A stretch of 64,000 bases of DNA from JBBECF01 sp040881945 (GCA_040881945.1 JBBECF010000108.1:44821-108820); one strand, 5' to 3'; shown: positions 26,233 through 34,321, counted from the first letter of the stretch. The notes: generated from the sequence alone by a model not told the origin. A program made the numbers and translations.

Positions 26233-26814
26233 ATGGCGGCGGCGGCGCGTCCCGACGAGGTCCTCGGCTTCTGGTTCGGCGACGCCGCGCGCCCGCGCTG
26301 GTTCAAGAAGGACCCGGCCTTCGACGACGAAATCCGGCGCCGCTTCGCGACGATCCTGGCGAGCGCGACGGCCGGCGGCCTCGGCGCCTGGGAAGCGGAG
26401 CCGGAAAGCTGCCTGGCGCTGGTCATCCTGCTCGACCAGTTCCCGCGCAACCTGCATCGCGACACGGCGCGCGCCTTCGCCGCCGACGCGCGCGCGCGCG
26501 CCGTCGCCGCCGGCGCGATCGAGCGCGGCCTCGACCGCCGGGTGCCGCCCGACCGCCGCTTCTTCTTCTATCTGCCCTTCGAGCACAGCGAGGACCCGGC
26601 CGACCAGCGCCGCTCGGTGGCGCTGTTCCGGCGGCTGGCCGAGGAAGCGACCGGCGCGGCGGCGGACGCCGCCCGCGAGCGGCTCGACTACGCGATCCGG
26701 CACCAGCGGATCGTCGAGCGCTTCGGCCGTTTTCCGCACCGCAATCGCGTGCTCGGGCGCGAATCGACGGCGGAAGAAACGGCGTTCCTCGCTGAGCCCG
26801 GCTCGTCGTTCTGA
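26233..26814 (+). CDS. DUF924 family protein
   Basis: A 193-residue all-helical protein with the DUF924 signature: DEVLGFWFGDAARPRWFKKD, LALVILLDQFPRNLHRDTA, FYLPFEHSEDPADQRRSV and YAIRHQRIVERFGRFPHRN. The family has a TPR-like fold and no established function. It lies 18 bases after the GST gene and is probably cotranscribed. It ends just before a candidate ECF promoter. Confidence 0.93.
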   Translation: MAAAARPDEVLGFWFGDAARPRWFKKDPAFDDEIRRRFATILASATAGGLGAWEAEPESCLALVILLDQFPRNLHRDTARAFAADARARAVAAGAIERGLDRRVPPDRRFFFYLPFEHSEDPADQRRSVALFRRLAEEATGAAADAARERLDYAIRHQRIVERFGRFPHRNRVLGRESTAEETAFLAEPGSSF

Positions 26815-26822
26815 GCCGCGGC

Positions 26823-26847
26823 GGAATATTGCCGGCCGGCCGGTGTT
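26823..26847 (+). promoter_or_regulatory. candidate ECF-sigma promoter before the small exported protein
   Basis: GGAAT (26823-26827), 16 bases and TGTT (26844-26847) lie 57 bases upstream of the small exported protein gene that precedes the first sigma/anti-sigma pair. The layout matches two stronger copies at 29239 and 31980 (GGAAT-N16-CGTT), with one -10 base different. EcfG-type promoters have the related form GGAAC-N16/17-CGTT. Confidence 0.5.
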
Positions 26848-26903
26848 CATGATGCTGTCGGGGCCGATTCGGCCCTACCACCAGACATCGGAGAACCGAA
26901 CAG

Positions 26904-27149
26904 ATGAAGCGCACCCTCCTGGCCGCGGCCCTGCTGATGGCGTTCGCCACGCCGGCCTTCGCCTTCCAGTGCCCGGGCGACATGGGCAAGATCGACGCGG
27001 CCCTGGCCGCGAACCCGTCCCTGTCCGCCGAACAGCTCGCCGAGGTGCAGAAGCTGCGCGCCGACGGCGAGGCGATGCACAAGGCCGGCAAGCACCAGGA
27101 TTCGGTTGACACCCTGGCCAAGGCGATGGCCATCCTGGGCATCATGTAG
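26904..27149 (+). CDS. small exported helical protein of unknown function
   Basis: An 81-residue protein with a signal peptide (MKRTLLAAALLMAFATPAFA) and a mature part of about 60 residues, FQCPGDMGKIDAAL, then LSAEQLAEVQKLRADGEAMH and a final amphipathic helix. One Cys follows the cleavage site closely. GGAGAA precedes the ATG. Similar short periplasmic proteins occur in alphaproteobacteria without known function. It lies directly upstream of the ECF sigma gene and may share its transcript. Confidence 0.8.
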   Translation: MKRTLLAAALLMAFATPAFAFQCPGDMGKIDAALAANPSLSAEQLAEVQKLRADGEAMHKAGKHQDSVDTLAKAMAILGIM

Positions 27150-27232
27150 GCTCGGGCCGGCGACCGGCGCGGCCGAGCAACCGCGTCGGTCGCCCGGCGG
27201 CCGCGGGCGAAGCCCCCCGGAGGGCCCGCGCC

Positions 27233-27739
27233 ATCGAAGACATCGGCCGTCGCATCACCGACCAGATCCCGCATCTGCGCCGCTATGCCCTGGCGCTGCT
27301 CGGCGATCGCGCACAGGCGGACGATCTCGTCCAGGACTGTCTGGAACGGGCGTGGAGCCGCCTCCATCTGTGGCGGCGCGGCAATCTCCGCGGCTGGCTG
27401 TTCACGATCATGCACAACCTCAACGCCAACGACCGCCGCCGCCGCCGCCGGGCGCCTTGGACGACGCCGCTCGACGAGGCGGGCGCGGCGGCCGCGACGC
27501 GGGCGACCCAGGAGGACGGCCTGGCCGTGGAGGCGCTGACGTCGGCGCTCGCCGCCCTGCCCGAGGACCAGCGCGCGGTGGTGTTGCTGGTCGGCCTCGA
27601 GGAGTTCAGCTACGCCGACGCGGCCGGCGTCCTCGGCGTGCCCGTCGGCACCGTCATGTCGCGGCTGCATCGCGGCCGCGAGCAGCTTCGCCGGCGCCTC
27701 GCCGGCGGCGCCGAGCCCGGTCTGCGGAGGGTCAAATGA
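27233..27739 (+). CDS. ECF RNA polymerase sigma factor, apparent ATC start
   Basis: A 168-residue sigma-70 family ECF factor. Region 2 reads LRRYALALLGDRAQADDLVQ, then DCLERAWSRLHLWRRG and LRGWLFTIMHNLN; region 4 has LPEDQRAVVLLVGLEEFSYA, then DAAGVLGVPVGTVMSRLHRG. No ATG, GTG or TTG occurs in frame between the upstream stop at 27107 and region 2. ATC at 27233 lies nine bases after GGAGG (27219-27223) and gives the expected N-terminal length, so it is proposed as the start; a sequence error is possible. The stop overlaps the anti-sigma start as ATGA. Confidence 0.85.
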   Translation: MEDIGRRITDQIPHLRRYALALLGDRAQADDLVQDCLERAWSRLHLWRRGNLRGWLFTIMHNLNANDRRRRRRAPWTTPLDEAGAAAATRATQEDGLAVEALTSALAALPEDQRAVVLLVGLEEFSYADAAGVLGVPVGTVMSRLHRGREQLRRRLAGGAEPGLRRVK

Positions 27740-28515
27740 CCGTCCAGCCGCCGGTCGGCGACACCGATCTGCACGCGGCCGCCGACGGCCGCCTGGCGCC
27801 CGAACGCGAGGCGGCGCTCGCCGAGCATCTCGCCGCGCATCCGGAGGACGCGGAGCGGATCGCCGAGTATCGCCGGCTGAACAGCGAGCTGCACCGGGTC
27901 TACGACCCGGTCCTGGGCGAAGCGACCCCGGCGGGTTGGTCGATGTCGGGCCGGCCATCCTGGTCGCGGCGGGCGGCGGTCGCCGCCGCCGTCGCCGGGC
28001 TTCTCGTCGGCACGGCGGCCGGGTGGTTCGGGCGCGACCTGCTGCCGGTCGATGCTCCGGCTGCGCTCGGCCTGCCACGGCTCGCCGCCGCCGCGCACGG
28101 CGTCTATGCGACCGAGGTGCGCCACCCGGTCGAGGTGCCGGCCGACCAGGAGGCGCATCTCGTGCAGTGGCTGTCGAAGCGGCTCGGCGGCGAGGTGCGG
28201 GCGCCGGCGCTCGCCGCCGTCGGCTATCGGTTGATCGGCGGCCGGTTGCTGCCGGCGGACGACGGGGTCGCCGCGCAGTTCATGTACGAAGACTCGACCG
28301 GCGGCCGTATCACGCTCTACGTCAAGTCGGCCGCCGCCGGCAGCCGCGAGACGGCATTCCGCTTCGTCGAGATGAACAAGCTATCGGTGTGGTATTGGCG
28401 CGATGGGGCGTTCGGCTTCGCGCTCGCCGCCGACCTGCCGCGCCAGGCGCTGCTCGCGGTGTGCAACGAGGTTTACGCCCAACTCAACCCCGCTGGGCAC
28501 GACGCCGAGGGATGA
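27736..28515 (+). CDS. membrane-anchored anti-sigma factor
   Basis: A 259-residue protein. The cytoplasmic N-terminal part (1-65) has the anti-sigma pattern DTDLHAAADGRLAPEREAAL, then HLAAHPEDAERIAEYRRLN, without the zinc HxxxCxxC motif. One membrane segment (about 79-97) is followed by a 160-residue periplasmic domain with a predicted mixed alpha/beta character. GGAGGG lies before the ATG, which overlaps the sigma stop. It is expected to hold the sigma factor inactive until a periplasmic signal arrives; the signal is unknown. Confidence 0.9.
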   Translation: MTVQPPVGDTDLHAAADGRLAPEREAALAEHLAAHPEDAERIAEYRRLNSELHRVYDPVLGEATPAGWSMSGRPSWSRRAAVAAAVAGLLVGTAAGWFGRDLLPVDAPAALGLPRLAAAAHGVYATEVRHPVEVPADQEAHLVQWLSKRLGGEVRAPALAAVGYRLIGGRLLPADDGVAAQFMYEDSTGGRITLYVKSAAAGSRETAFRFVEMNKLSVWYWRDGAFGFALAADLPRQALLAVCNEVYAQLNPAGHDAEG

Positions 28516-28549
28516 GCGGCGCGCCCTTCGATTCCGGGCTCGAACGCGG

Positions 28550-28580
28550 AACGGGAGACCGCTTGCGGCGGTCCCCCGTT
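28550..28580. terminator. bidirectional terminator between convergent units
   Basis: AACGGG-A-GACCGC (28550-28562) pairs with GCGGTC-C-CCCGTT (28568-28580), giving a 12-bp stem with one mismatch. It lies between the anti-sigma stop and the end of the convergent acidic repeat gene, so it could serve both. Confidence 0.5.
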
Positions 28581-28600
28581 TGGAAAGTTACCGGCCGGAC

Positions 28601-29173
28601 TTAGTTGTCGCCGCGGCCCTGGTCGGGCGTGCCGTCGTCGCTGCCCGGGGTCGGAAGGGCGCCGAAGTCGCCGGGGCCCTGGTCGGGCGTGCCGTCGTCG
28701 CTGCCGGGAACAACGAGGGCCAGGTTGCCGCCGGTGACGAGAACGTCGCCGCGGCCCTGATCCGCAGTGCCGTCATCATCGCCGCTGCCGTTGACGTCAT
28801 CGTTGCCGTCATCGTCGCTGTCGTCGTTGCTGTCGTCGTCGTGCGCATTGCCCGGACCCGAATTCGCGCTTTGGTGTCCGGAGTCGTCGCTGCCCGGACC
28901 GGAGTCGTCGCCGCCCGATCCGGAGTCGTCGCTGCCCGACCCGGAGTCGTCGCTGCCGGAGCCCGAGTCATCGCTGCCGTGGCCGCCGGAGTCGCCGCCG
29001 TTACTGCCTTTCTCGGCCAGCGCCTGGTTCAACCCGACGGTCAGGCCGTCGCGGTCGATCTGCGGCGAGGCGACGAAGGCGCAAAGGGCCAGCATGCTGG
29101 CGCAGCCGAGCAGAGCCCAGCGCCGGTACCCGCGGCGCGCCGTCGAATCGCTAACAACGTCGATATGTGTCAT
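28601..29173 (-). CDS. exported Asp/Ser/Gly-repeat acidic protein
   Basis: A 190-residue protein. A basic N-terminus and hydrophobic segment (about 18-36) act as signal or anchor. Residues 60-140 are a low-complexity acidic region of SDDSGSG-type repeats and an Asp/Asn run. The C-terminal part holds three copies of a DDGT-x-DQG-x-GD unit (133-142, 159-168, 179-188), two of them in PGSDDGTPDQG form. Strong AAGGAG precedes the ATG. The acidic repeats suggest Ca2+ binding or an extended surface linker; similar low complexity occurs in the neighbouring protease. A candidate ECF promoter lies 66 bases upstream. Function unknown. Confidence 0.85.
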   Translation of the reverse strand: MTHIDVVSDSTARRGYRRWALLGCASMLALCAFVASPQIDRDGLTVGLNQALAEKGSNGGDSGGHGSDDSGSGSDDSGSGSDDSGSGGDDSGPGSDDSGHQSANSGPGNAHDDDSNDDSDDDGNDDVNGSGDDDGTADQGRGDVLVTGGNLALVVPGSDDGTPDQGPGDFGALPTPGSDDGTPDQGRGDN

Positions 29174-29238
29174 CTGAAGCTCCTTCGATCTCTTTCCCGT
29201 TTCGTCCGGGGCCGTCGGGCGCCGGGGTTCATGCACAC

Positions 29239-29263
29239 AACGGCGCCGCGTTAGGGTTATTCC
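29239..29263 (-). promoter_or_regulatory. candidate ECF-sigma promoter of the acidic repeat gene
   Basis: On the minus strand GGAAT (29263-29259), 16 bases, CGTT (29242-29239), followed by GTG. The same elements with the same spacing occur before the second sigma gene (31980-32004). It lies between the protease stop and the acidic gene start, giving that gene its own promoter. Confidence 0.6.
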
Positions 29264-29293
29264 GCGCGATGGCGAGAAAGTTTTCGGCGACGA

Positions 29294-30748
29294 CTACTGC
29301 GTTTCGGAGCCGGGCGCGCAGGACGCGGCGGCTTGGACCAGGCCCCAGCCGAAGATCGCGTCCTTGCCCGGCGCGCCGAGATCGACGACGCCGGCGGCCA
29401 GCAGCGCCGCGATGCTCTCGCGATCGGGCGGCGCCCCGGCCGCCAGTCGGGCGGCCACGGCGGCGGTGACGAAGGGCGCGGCAAAGGAGCTGCCGGTATG
29501 ATAGGTGCCGCCGCCGGCCGCCGGCGCCCACACCCGCACGCCGGGGGCGGCAAAGTCGATATAGTCGCCGCGATTGGCCCGTTCATAGGGCTGCGACCGG
29601 TGGTCCACGGCGGTCACCGCGAGGACCTCGTCATAGGCGCCCGGATAGGCCGGGCCGCCGGTGGGGCCGTCATTGCCCGCGGCCGCGACCAGGATCGCGC
29701 CGCGCTGCGCCGCGCGCGTGACCGCGATCCGCATCAGCAGGTTGTCTTCGCCCGACAGGCTGAGGTTGATCACCGGCACCTTGGCCTCGACCAGCCAATC
29801 GAGCGCGGCGGCGACGCCGACGGCGCTGGCCGCCGGGTTTCCGTCGGCGTCCTGCTCGAACGCTTCGGCGAGATGCAGCTTGGCCGCCGGCAACAGGCCC
29901 GCCGTCGCGGCGTCGTTGCCGCCGCCGACGAGAAGGCCGGCCACCGCCGTGCCGTGCCCGGCCGGCGCCGGCGCAGCGCCGGCGCCGAGGAACGAGCGCC
30001 GGACGATGTCGCGCCCGGCGAAGGCGGCGAGCGCGCCGTCGATCCCGGTATCGACCAGGCCGACGGGCACGCCACGGCCGCAGTCGCCGGAGACATCGCC
30101 CCAGCCGACCAGGCGCCGCGCATAGTCCGGGGCGGGAAGCGATACTTGCGCCTGCTGCGGGCGATAGACCGCGTTCACGTCGGTCAGCAGGTCGGGGAAG
30201 GTCCGGCGCAGCAGGGCTCGCGCCGCCCCCGGCTGCAGGGTCGCCGGGACGCGCAGGCGGGTGACGGTGAAGCCGAGGGCGCCGAGCGGGCGCTGATCGA
30301 CGACGGCGAAGCCGAGGTTGCGGACGCGCTCGAAGAACGCGGCGTCCTGGTTGATGACGACCAATTCGTCGGCGACGAAGCGATCGCGGCCATCGCGATC
30401 CGACGCGCCGCTCGACGACTGGTCGTCGTCGCCATCGTCGTCGTCGTCATCGCCGCCGCCCGAACCGGAATTGTCGTCGCCGCCCGAACCGGAGTCGTCG
30501 CCGCCGCTGCCGCTCCCCGAACCCGATTGCTCACCGCCGCCGCTCGGACCCGAGCCGCCGCCGCCGTCGTCGCCACCGCCGCCGCCGCCGCCGTCATCGC
30601 CGCCCTTGTCGGCAAGAGCGCGCCCGAGGGGGACCGGCGCGTCGGGCCCGACAACGACAATGCCGAGTGCTACGAGGGCAAGCCAACAGCCGATGAGACC
30701 GGCGCGGCGGGTCCTTCTATGGCACGCGCGGAGGCCATGCGCCGTCAC
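29294..30748 (-). CDS. S8 family subtilisin-like serine protease with acidic linker
   Basis: A 484-residue exported protease. A membrane segment (about 16-34) is followed by a Gly/Asp/Ser-rich linker (47-120) with GGDDSGSGGDDNSGSGG-type runs, then a small pro-like domain (120-205) and the peptidase S8 core: Asp233 (GLVDTGIDG), His265 (GHGTAVAG), oxyanion Asn359 (AAGNDG) and Ser421 (GSSFAAP). All catalytic residues are present. GTG at 30748 overlaps the anti-sigma stop as GTGA and is chosen as start; ATG 30784 would overlap the upstream gene by 40 bases. It is the third gene of the ECF2 operon. Confidence 0.88.
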   Translation of the reverse strand: MTAHGLRACHRRTRRAGLIGCWLALVALGIVVVGPDAPVPLGRALADKGGDDGGGGGGGDDGGGGSGPSGGGEQSGSGSGSGGDDSGSGGDDNSGSGGGDDDDDDGDDDQSSSGASDRDGRDRFVADELVVINQDAAFFERVRNLGFAVVDQRPLGALGFTVTRLRVPATLQPGAARALLRRTFPDLLTDVNAVYRPQQAQVSLPAPDYARRLVGWGDVSGDCGRGVPVGLVDTGIDGALAAFAGRDIVRRSFLGAGAAPAPAGHGTAVAGLLVGGGNDAATAGLLPAAKLHLAEAFEQDADGNPAASAVGVAAALDWLVEAKVPVINLSLSGEDNLLMRIAVTRAAQRGAILVAAAGNDGPTGGPAYPGAYDEVLAVTAVDHRSQPYERANRGDYIDFAAPGVRVWAPAAGGGTYHTGSSFAAPFVTAAVAARLAAGAPPDRESIAALLAAGVVDLGAPGKDAIFGWGLVQAAASCAPGSETQ

Positions 30749-31428
30749 GACCCGCCGTCCGCCGGCAGGACGAGGACGCTCCACGAGCCGTCGCCGGCGC
30801 GGCAGGCCAGCCCTTGCGCCACGGTCGTCGCCGCGCCCCGGGTCGCCTCGTGGCGGAACTCGCGGCAGGGAACGCCGAGGCTCGTGTCGACGCGGCCGAG
30901 CAGCGCGACCGTGCCGCGCGCGCCGCTCTCCGGGTCGTCATAGGCGAAGGGATCGCCCATCGCGTCGGCGGCCAGCGCGCGATACAGCGTTTCCTCGAAC
31001 CGCTCCGCCGCCGGGTCCGCCGTGGCGGTACCGGCGAGGCGCAGGCTCTGGTCGCGCTCCGGCGCCTGGAAAACATAGCCGCCGCCGAAGCCGACGACGA
31101 GCGCGGCCAGCGAGGCGGCGAGCGGCAGCAGGCTGCGGCGCAGATCGAAGCGCCGGCCGCGCAGCGGGACGACGCGATCCCGGTCGCCGGCGGCGCCGGG
31201 ATGCAGAGCGTCCAGCAGCCGCGCCGGCACCGGCTGGTGCAGGGGTTCGTCGAAGGCGCCTTTCACCGCGGCGGCGCTGCGCCGCAGCGCGGCCACGATC
31301 GCCTGCGCCTCGGCGTCGTCGCGGATCGTCGCCGCGACCGTCCGCGCCCGTTCCGGGTCGAGCTCGCCGTCGACATAGGCGACCAGCAGGCCTTCGTCCC
31401 ATCGCCGTGCGTTCGATTGCTTGGTCAT
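30745..31428 (-). CDS. membrane-anchored anti-sigma factor of ECF2
   Basis: A 227-residue protein with an anti-sigma N-terminus (LLVAYVDGELDPERARTVAA, then DDAEAQAIVAALRRSA), no zinc-binding Cys cluster, a single membrane segment at about 99-119 and a periplasmic domain of about 105 residues ending in a predicted beta-rich segment (SWSVLVLPADGGS). It begins four bases after the sigma stop, and its own stop overlaps the protease start. It should sequester the partner sigma factor. Confidence 0.9.
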   Translation of the reverse strand: MTKQSNARRWDEGLLVAYVDGELDPERARTVAATIRDDAEAQAIVAALRRSAAAVKGAFDEPLHQPVPARLLDALHPGAAGDRDRVVPLRGRRFDLRRSLLPLAASLAALVVGFGGGYVFQAPERDQSLRLAGTATADPAAERFEETLYRALAADAMGDPFAYDDPESGARGTVALLGRVDTSLGVPCREFRHEATRGAATTVAQGLACRAGDGSWSVLVLPADGGS

Positions 31429-31432
31429 GGCA

Positions 31433-31948
31433 TCACCCCGCAGCCACTTTCAGGTTCGGCGCGTCCGCCAGGGCCTTGCCGAGGGCGAGGCGGGCGCGGG
31501 CCAGGCGACTCATCACGGTGCCGATCGGAACGTCGAGGGTCTCCGCCGCCTGGCGATAGGAAAGTCCCTCGACCGATACCAGCAGGAGAACGGCCCGCTG
31601 GTCGTCCGGCAGACGGGCGACCTCGCGGCGCACCGCGACCAGGGTCGAGCGTGCCTCGAGCTCGCGGTCCAGGTCGCCGCCCGGCAGGCTGTCCGGGTCC
31701 GGTCCCTCGCCGACGCCTTCGCGCCGGCGCCGCGTCCGTATGCGATCGATCCAAACCGTCTGCACGATCCGATACATCCAACTGTCGAGGTGCGTCCCCG
31801 GCTGCCACTGATCAAGCCGCGTCAACGCCCGCTCGCAAGCGCTCTGCACGAGGTCGTCGCCGTCGTCGACGGAGCCGCTGAGCCCGTAGGCGAAGCGCCG
31901 CAGCCGGGGCAACAGGGCGATAAGTTGCTGGCGTACCGCTTCGTCCAC
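31433..31948 (-). CDS. ECF RNA polymerase sigma factor (ECF2)
   Basis: A 171-residue ECF sigma factor. Region 2 has LLPRLRRFAYGLSGSVDDGD, then DLVQSACERALTRLDQW and LDSWMYRIVQTVWIDRIR; region 4 has LPDDQRAVLLLVSVEGLSYR, then QAAETLDVPIGTVMSRLARA. GTG at 31948 gives the usual length (MDEAVRQQLIALLP). It heads an operon with its anti-sigma and the subtilase. A GGAAT-N16-CGTT motif 32 bases upstream suggests that it drives its own promoter. Confidence 0.92.
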   Translation of the reverse strand: MDEAVRQQLIALLPRLRRFAYGLSGSVDDGDDLVQSACERALTRLDQWQPGTHLDSWMYRIVQTVWIDRIRTRRRREGVGEGPDPDSLPGGDLDRELEARSTLVAVRREVARLPDDQRAVLLLVSVEGLSYRQAAETLDVPIGTVMSRLARARLALGKALADAPNLKVAAG

Positions 31949-31979
31949 GTCCGTTCCCCGATCCCGTCGACACCCCGAC

Positions 31980-32004
31980 AACGCCGCGCCGGCGATTCTA
32001 TTCC
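31980..32004 (-). promoter_or_regulatory. candidate autoregulated ECF promoter of ECF2
   Basis: On the minus strand GGAAT (32004-32000), a 16-base spacer, CGTT (31983-31980) followed by GTC, 32 bases before the GTG. It has the same two boxes and spacing as the motif before the acidic repeat gene. Self-activation is usual for ECF operons. An AT-rich run lies just upstream. Confidence 0.6.
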
Positions 32005-32067
32005 CGCCGGGCCACACAATAAAAACCGACCGGCCAACGCGCGGCCGGCCCGGCCCGGCGGGCCAGT

Positions 32068-33234
32068 CTAACCCGGATTTCTCGCCTCGGGGGCCTCGAG
32101 CACGAGCGGCACGACGCGCTCGCGCACGGCCGCGATCACCTCGTCCTGCTCGGCGCGGGTGAGCCCGGGATAGAGCGGGAGGGAGATCGTGCCCTCGCCC
32201 CACAAAGTGCTGACCGGCACCGACCGATCGAGGTCGCCGAACCGCCCTCGGTAATAGGACATGCGGGGTACCGCCCGGTAGTTGACCGTGACGCCGATCC
32301 CGCGAGCATTGAGTGCGGCGATCGCCTTGTCGCGCACCGGCGGCGGCACGTGGATCGGATACAAATGGTGCGCATGGACCACGGCCGGGGCGTCCTGGAC
32401 CAGGCGGATCGGGGTGTTCCAGAAGGCTTGGCGGTAACGCTCGGCGAGCGCGCGGCGCACGGGCAGGCGCTCCCGAATGCTCCCGATTTGGTCGGGAAGT
32501 AGAGCCGCGAGCAAATCCGGCAGATTGGCCTTGACGCCCAATCGGACCATGTCCCAGTGGCGATACCGGCCATCTCGGTACCGGTCAACGGCATCCGCGG
32601 TCATGCCGTGCCGACGGGTCTGGACAAGCTTGTCGTAGAGCGCCGCATCGCGCGTGACGATGGCGCCACCCTCGCCGCAGGTGACGTTCTTGGTGGCGTA
32701 AAACGAGAAGATGGCGACGTCGGAGTGCGCCCCGGGCCGGTCGCCGTCGCGCTCGGCCTCGAACGCATGCGCACAGTCCTCGATCAGGGCAATGTCCAGG
32801 CGATGCGCCAGCGCCCGGCGCAGCCCCGCCATGTCGACCATCTGTCCGTAGAGATGGACCGGGATGACCGCGCGCGTGCGCGCCGTGACGGCGGCCGATA
32901 CCAGCGCCGGCGTCACCAGCAGGGTATCCGGATCCACGTCGACGAACACCGGCGTGGCGCCGACATGTTCGACCACGTTGGCCGTGGCAATGAAGGTCAT
33001 CGCCGGCACGACGACTTCGTCGCCCGGCCCGATGCCCAAGGCCAGCAGCGCCGCATGCGCGCCGTTCGTCCAACTGTTCAGCAGGAGCGCGTGCGGCGCC
33101 TCGAAGAATGCGCGGAGCTGCGCCTCGACGCCGCGACCGACGTCGCCGCTGGTCAGAAACGGCGTGGCCAACACATCGGCGACCTTCCGGCTGTCCTCGG
33201 CGGTCAGCGGATGGCGATAGAATTCGACCGGCAT
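32068..33234 (-). CDS. DegT/DnrJ/EryC1/StrS-family sugar aminotransferase
   Basis: A 388-residue PLP-dependent aminotransferase that typically converts 4-keto or 3-keto nucleotide sugars to amino sugars. It has TSGDVGRGVEAQLRAFF, the N-terminal SWTNGAHAALLALGIGPGDE, PAMTFIATANVVEHVGATPV, and the PLP Lys in SFYATKNVTCGEGG. The start giving MPVEFYRHPLTAED is chosen from family fit; the Shine-Dalgarno is weak. It is divergent from a methyltransferase and next to a sugar 4,6-dehydratase-like gene, fitting synthesis of an aminodeoxysugar for a surface glycan. Confidence 0.93.
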   Translation of the reverse strand: MPVEFYRHPLTAEDSRKVADVLATPFLTSGDVGRGVEAQLRAFFEAPHALLLNSWTNGAHAALLALGIGPGDEVVVPAMTFIATANVVEHVGATPVFVDVDPDTLLVTPALVSAAVTARTRAVIPVHLYGQMVDMAGLRRALAHRLDIALIEDCAHAFEAERDGDRPGAHSDVAIFSFYATKNVTCGEGGAIVTRDAALYDKLVQTRRHGMTADAVDRYRDGRYRHWDMVRLGVKANLPDLLAALLPDQIGSIRERLPVRRALAERYRQAFWNTPIRLVQDAPAVVHAHHLYPIHVPPPVRDKAIAALNARGIGVTVNYRAVPRMSYYRGRFGDLDRSVPVSTLWGEGTISLPLYPGLTRAEQDEVIAAVRERVVPLVLEAPEARNPG

Positions 33235-33363
33235 ACCGGGTAAACCTAGGGCGCGACGGTGCGCCAGGATAGTTGCCGAACCCCCCGGAGGCGTCAAGCC
33301 ATCCCCGACGTGGCCGCGTCGCGGCCGAAACTCGCAACGCGGCATCAACACTCGGACCCTGTC

Positions 33364-34227
33364 ATGCGCCGCTGCCTGCACTGCGAGCAACGATTCGCCG
33401 GACCGGATTGGCAGTGCCCGCGCTGCGGCTGGACCCCCGAGCTGCGCGACGGGATTGCGGTGTTCGCGCCCCGTCTTGCCGATGGCGGCGGCGCCTTCGA
33501 TCGGGCGACGTTCGCGCGCCTGGCCGAAACCGAGCGCGATCATTTCTGGTTCGTTGCGCGCCGCCGACTGATCGCCTGGGCGGTCGCACGGTATTTCCCC
33601 GAGGCGGTGCGTCTGCTCGAAGTCGGCTGCGGCACCGGCAACGTGATCGGCGCGCTTGCCGCGGCATCGCCGCGGCGCCGCTGCTGGGCGGCCGACGCGC
33701 GGCTCGAAGGGTTGGCCTACGCCCGCGCTCGCTGGGGCAAGGCGGTCTCGTTCGTGCAATGCGACGCGACCGACTTGCCGTTCGACGGCGAGTTCGACCT
33801 GATCGGCGCGTTCGACGTCATCGAACACATCCTGGACGACGACCAGGCGATCCGGCAGGCCCACCGGGCGCTGCGCCCCGGCGGCGGCTTGGTGCTGACC
33901 GTGCCCCAGCATCCCTGGTTGTGGAGCGTGACCGACGCCGCCGCGGGCCACGTCCGCCGCTATCGCGCCGCCGATCTTCGCCACCTGGTCGAGTCCGCGG
34001 GCTTCGCTGTCGTCCGCTCGACCTCGTTCGTCAGCTTGTTGCTGCCCCTGATGATGGCCGCCCGCGGCGGGTGGCGCCGAACGCCCCGCATCGAGGACGA
34101 ATTGGCCGTGCCCGCCGCGGTCGGCCGTCTGTGCGCATGGGCGATGGCCGCCGAGGCAGGGTTGATCCGCGGCGGCATCGATCTGCCCGTCGGCGGCTCG
34201 CGGTTGGTCGTCGCCCGCCGCCAGTGA
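33364..34227 (+). CDS. class I SAM-dependent methyltransferase with N-terminal zinc ribbon
   Basis: A 287-residue protein. Four Cys at 4, 7, 18 and 21 (CLHC, CPRC) form a zinc-ribbon-like N-terminus. The SAM-binding core has LLEVGCGTGNVIG as motif I, DATDLPFDGEFDLIGAFDVI, then EHILDDDQAIRQAH. VPQHPWLWSVTDAAAGHVRR is typical of the family found in surface polysaccharide loci. The C-terminal part has a hydrophobic stretch (SFVSLLLPLMMAA). Substrate unknown, probably a sugar or lipid-linked intermediate. Confidence 0.88.
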   Translation: MRRCLHCEQRFAGPDWQCPRCGWTPELRDGIAVFAPRLADGGGAFDRATFARLAETERDHFWFVARRRLIAWAVARYFPEAVRLLEVGCGTGNVIGALAAASPRRRCWAADARLEGLAYARARWGKAVSFVQCDATDLPFDGEFDLIGAFDVIEHILDDDQAIRQAHRALRPGGGLVLTVPQHPWLWSVTDAAAGHVRRYRAADLRHLVESAGFAVVRSTSFVSLLLPLMMAARGGWRRTPRIEDELAVPAAVGRLCAWAMAAEAGLIRGGIDLPVGGSRLVVARRQ

Positions 34228-34321
34228 TGCCGGAATGGGCGACCCGGTCGAGGCGTCCGCGGCGGGCCGCGGGGAAACCTCTTTATTTTCGGCCTTCCCT
34301 GGGCTATGAGCCTGTCCGGAC

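Noticed and set aside
28880..28980. Regularly spaced short repeats resembling a CRISPR array
   Set aside because: They are codon-level repeats inside the acidic repeat protein (GAC/TCG-rich units), with no unique spacers and no cas genes.
34232..34257. GGAAT-N17-CGTC resembling the ECF motif
   Set aside because: It begins just after a methyltransferase stop, its spacing and last base differ from the other sites, and no gene of the ECF locus is near; probably chance.
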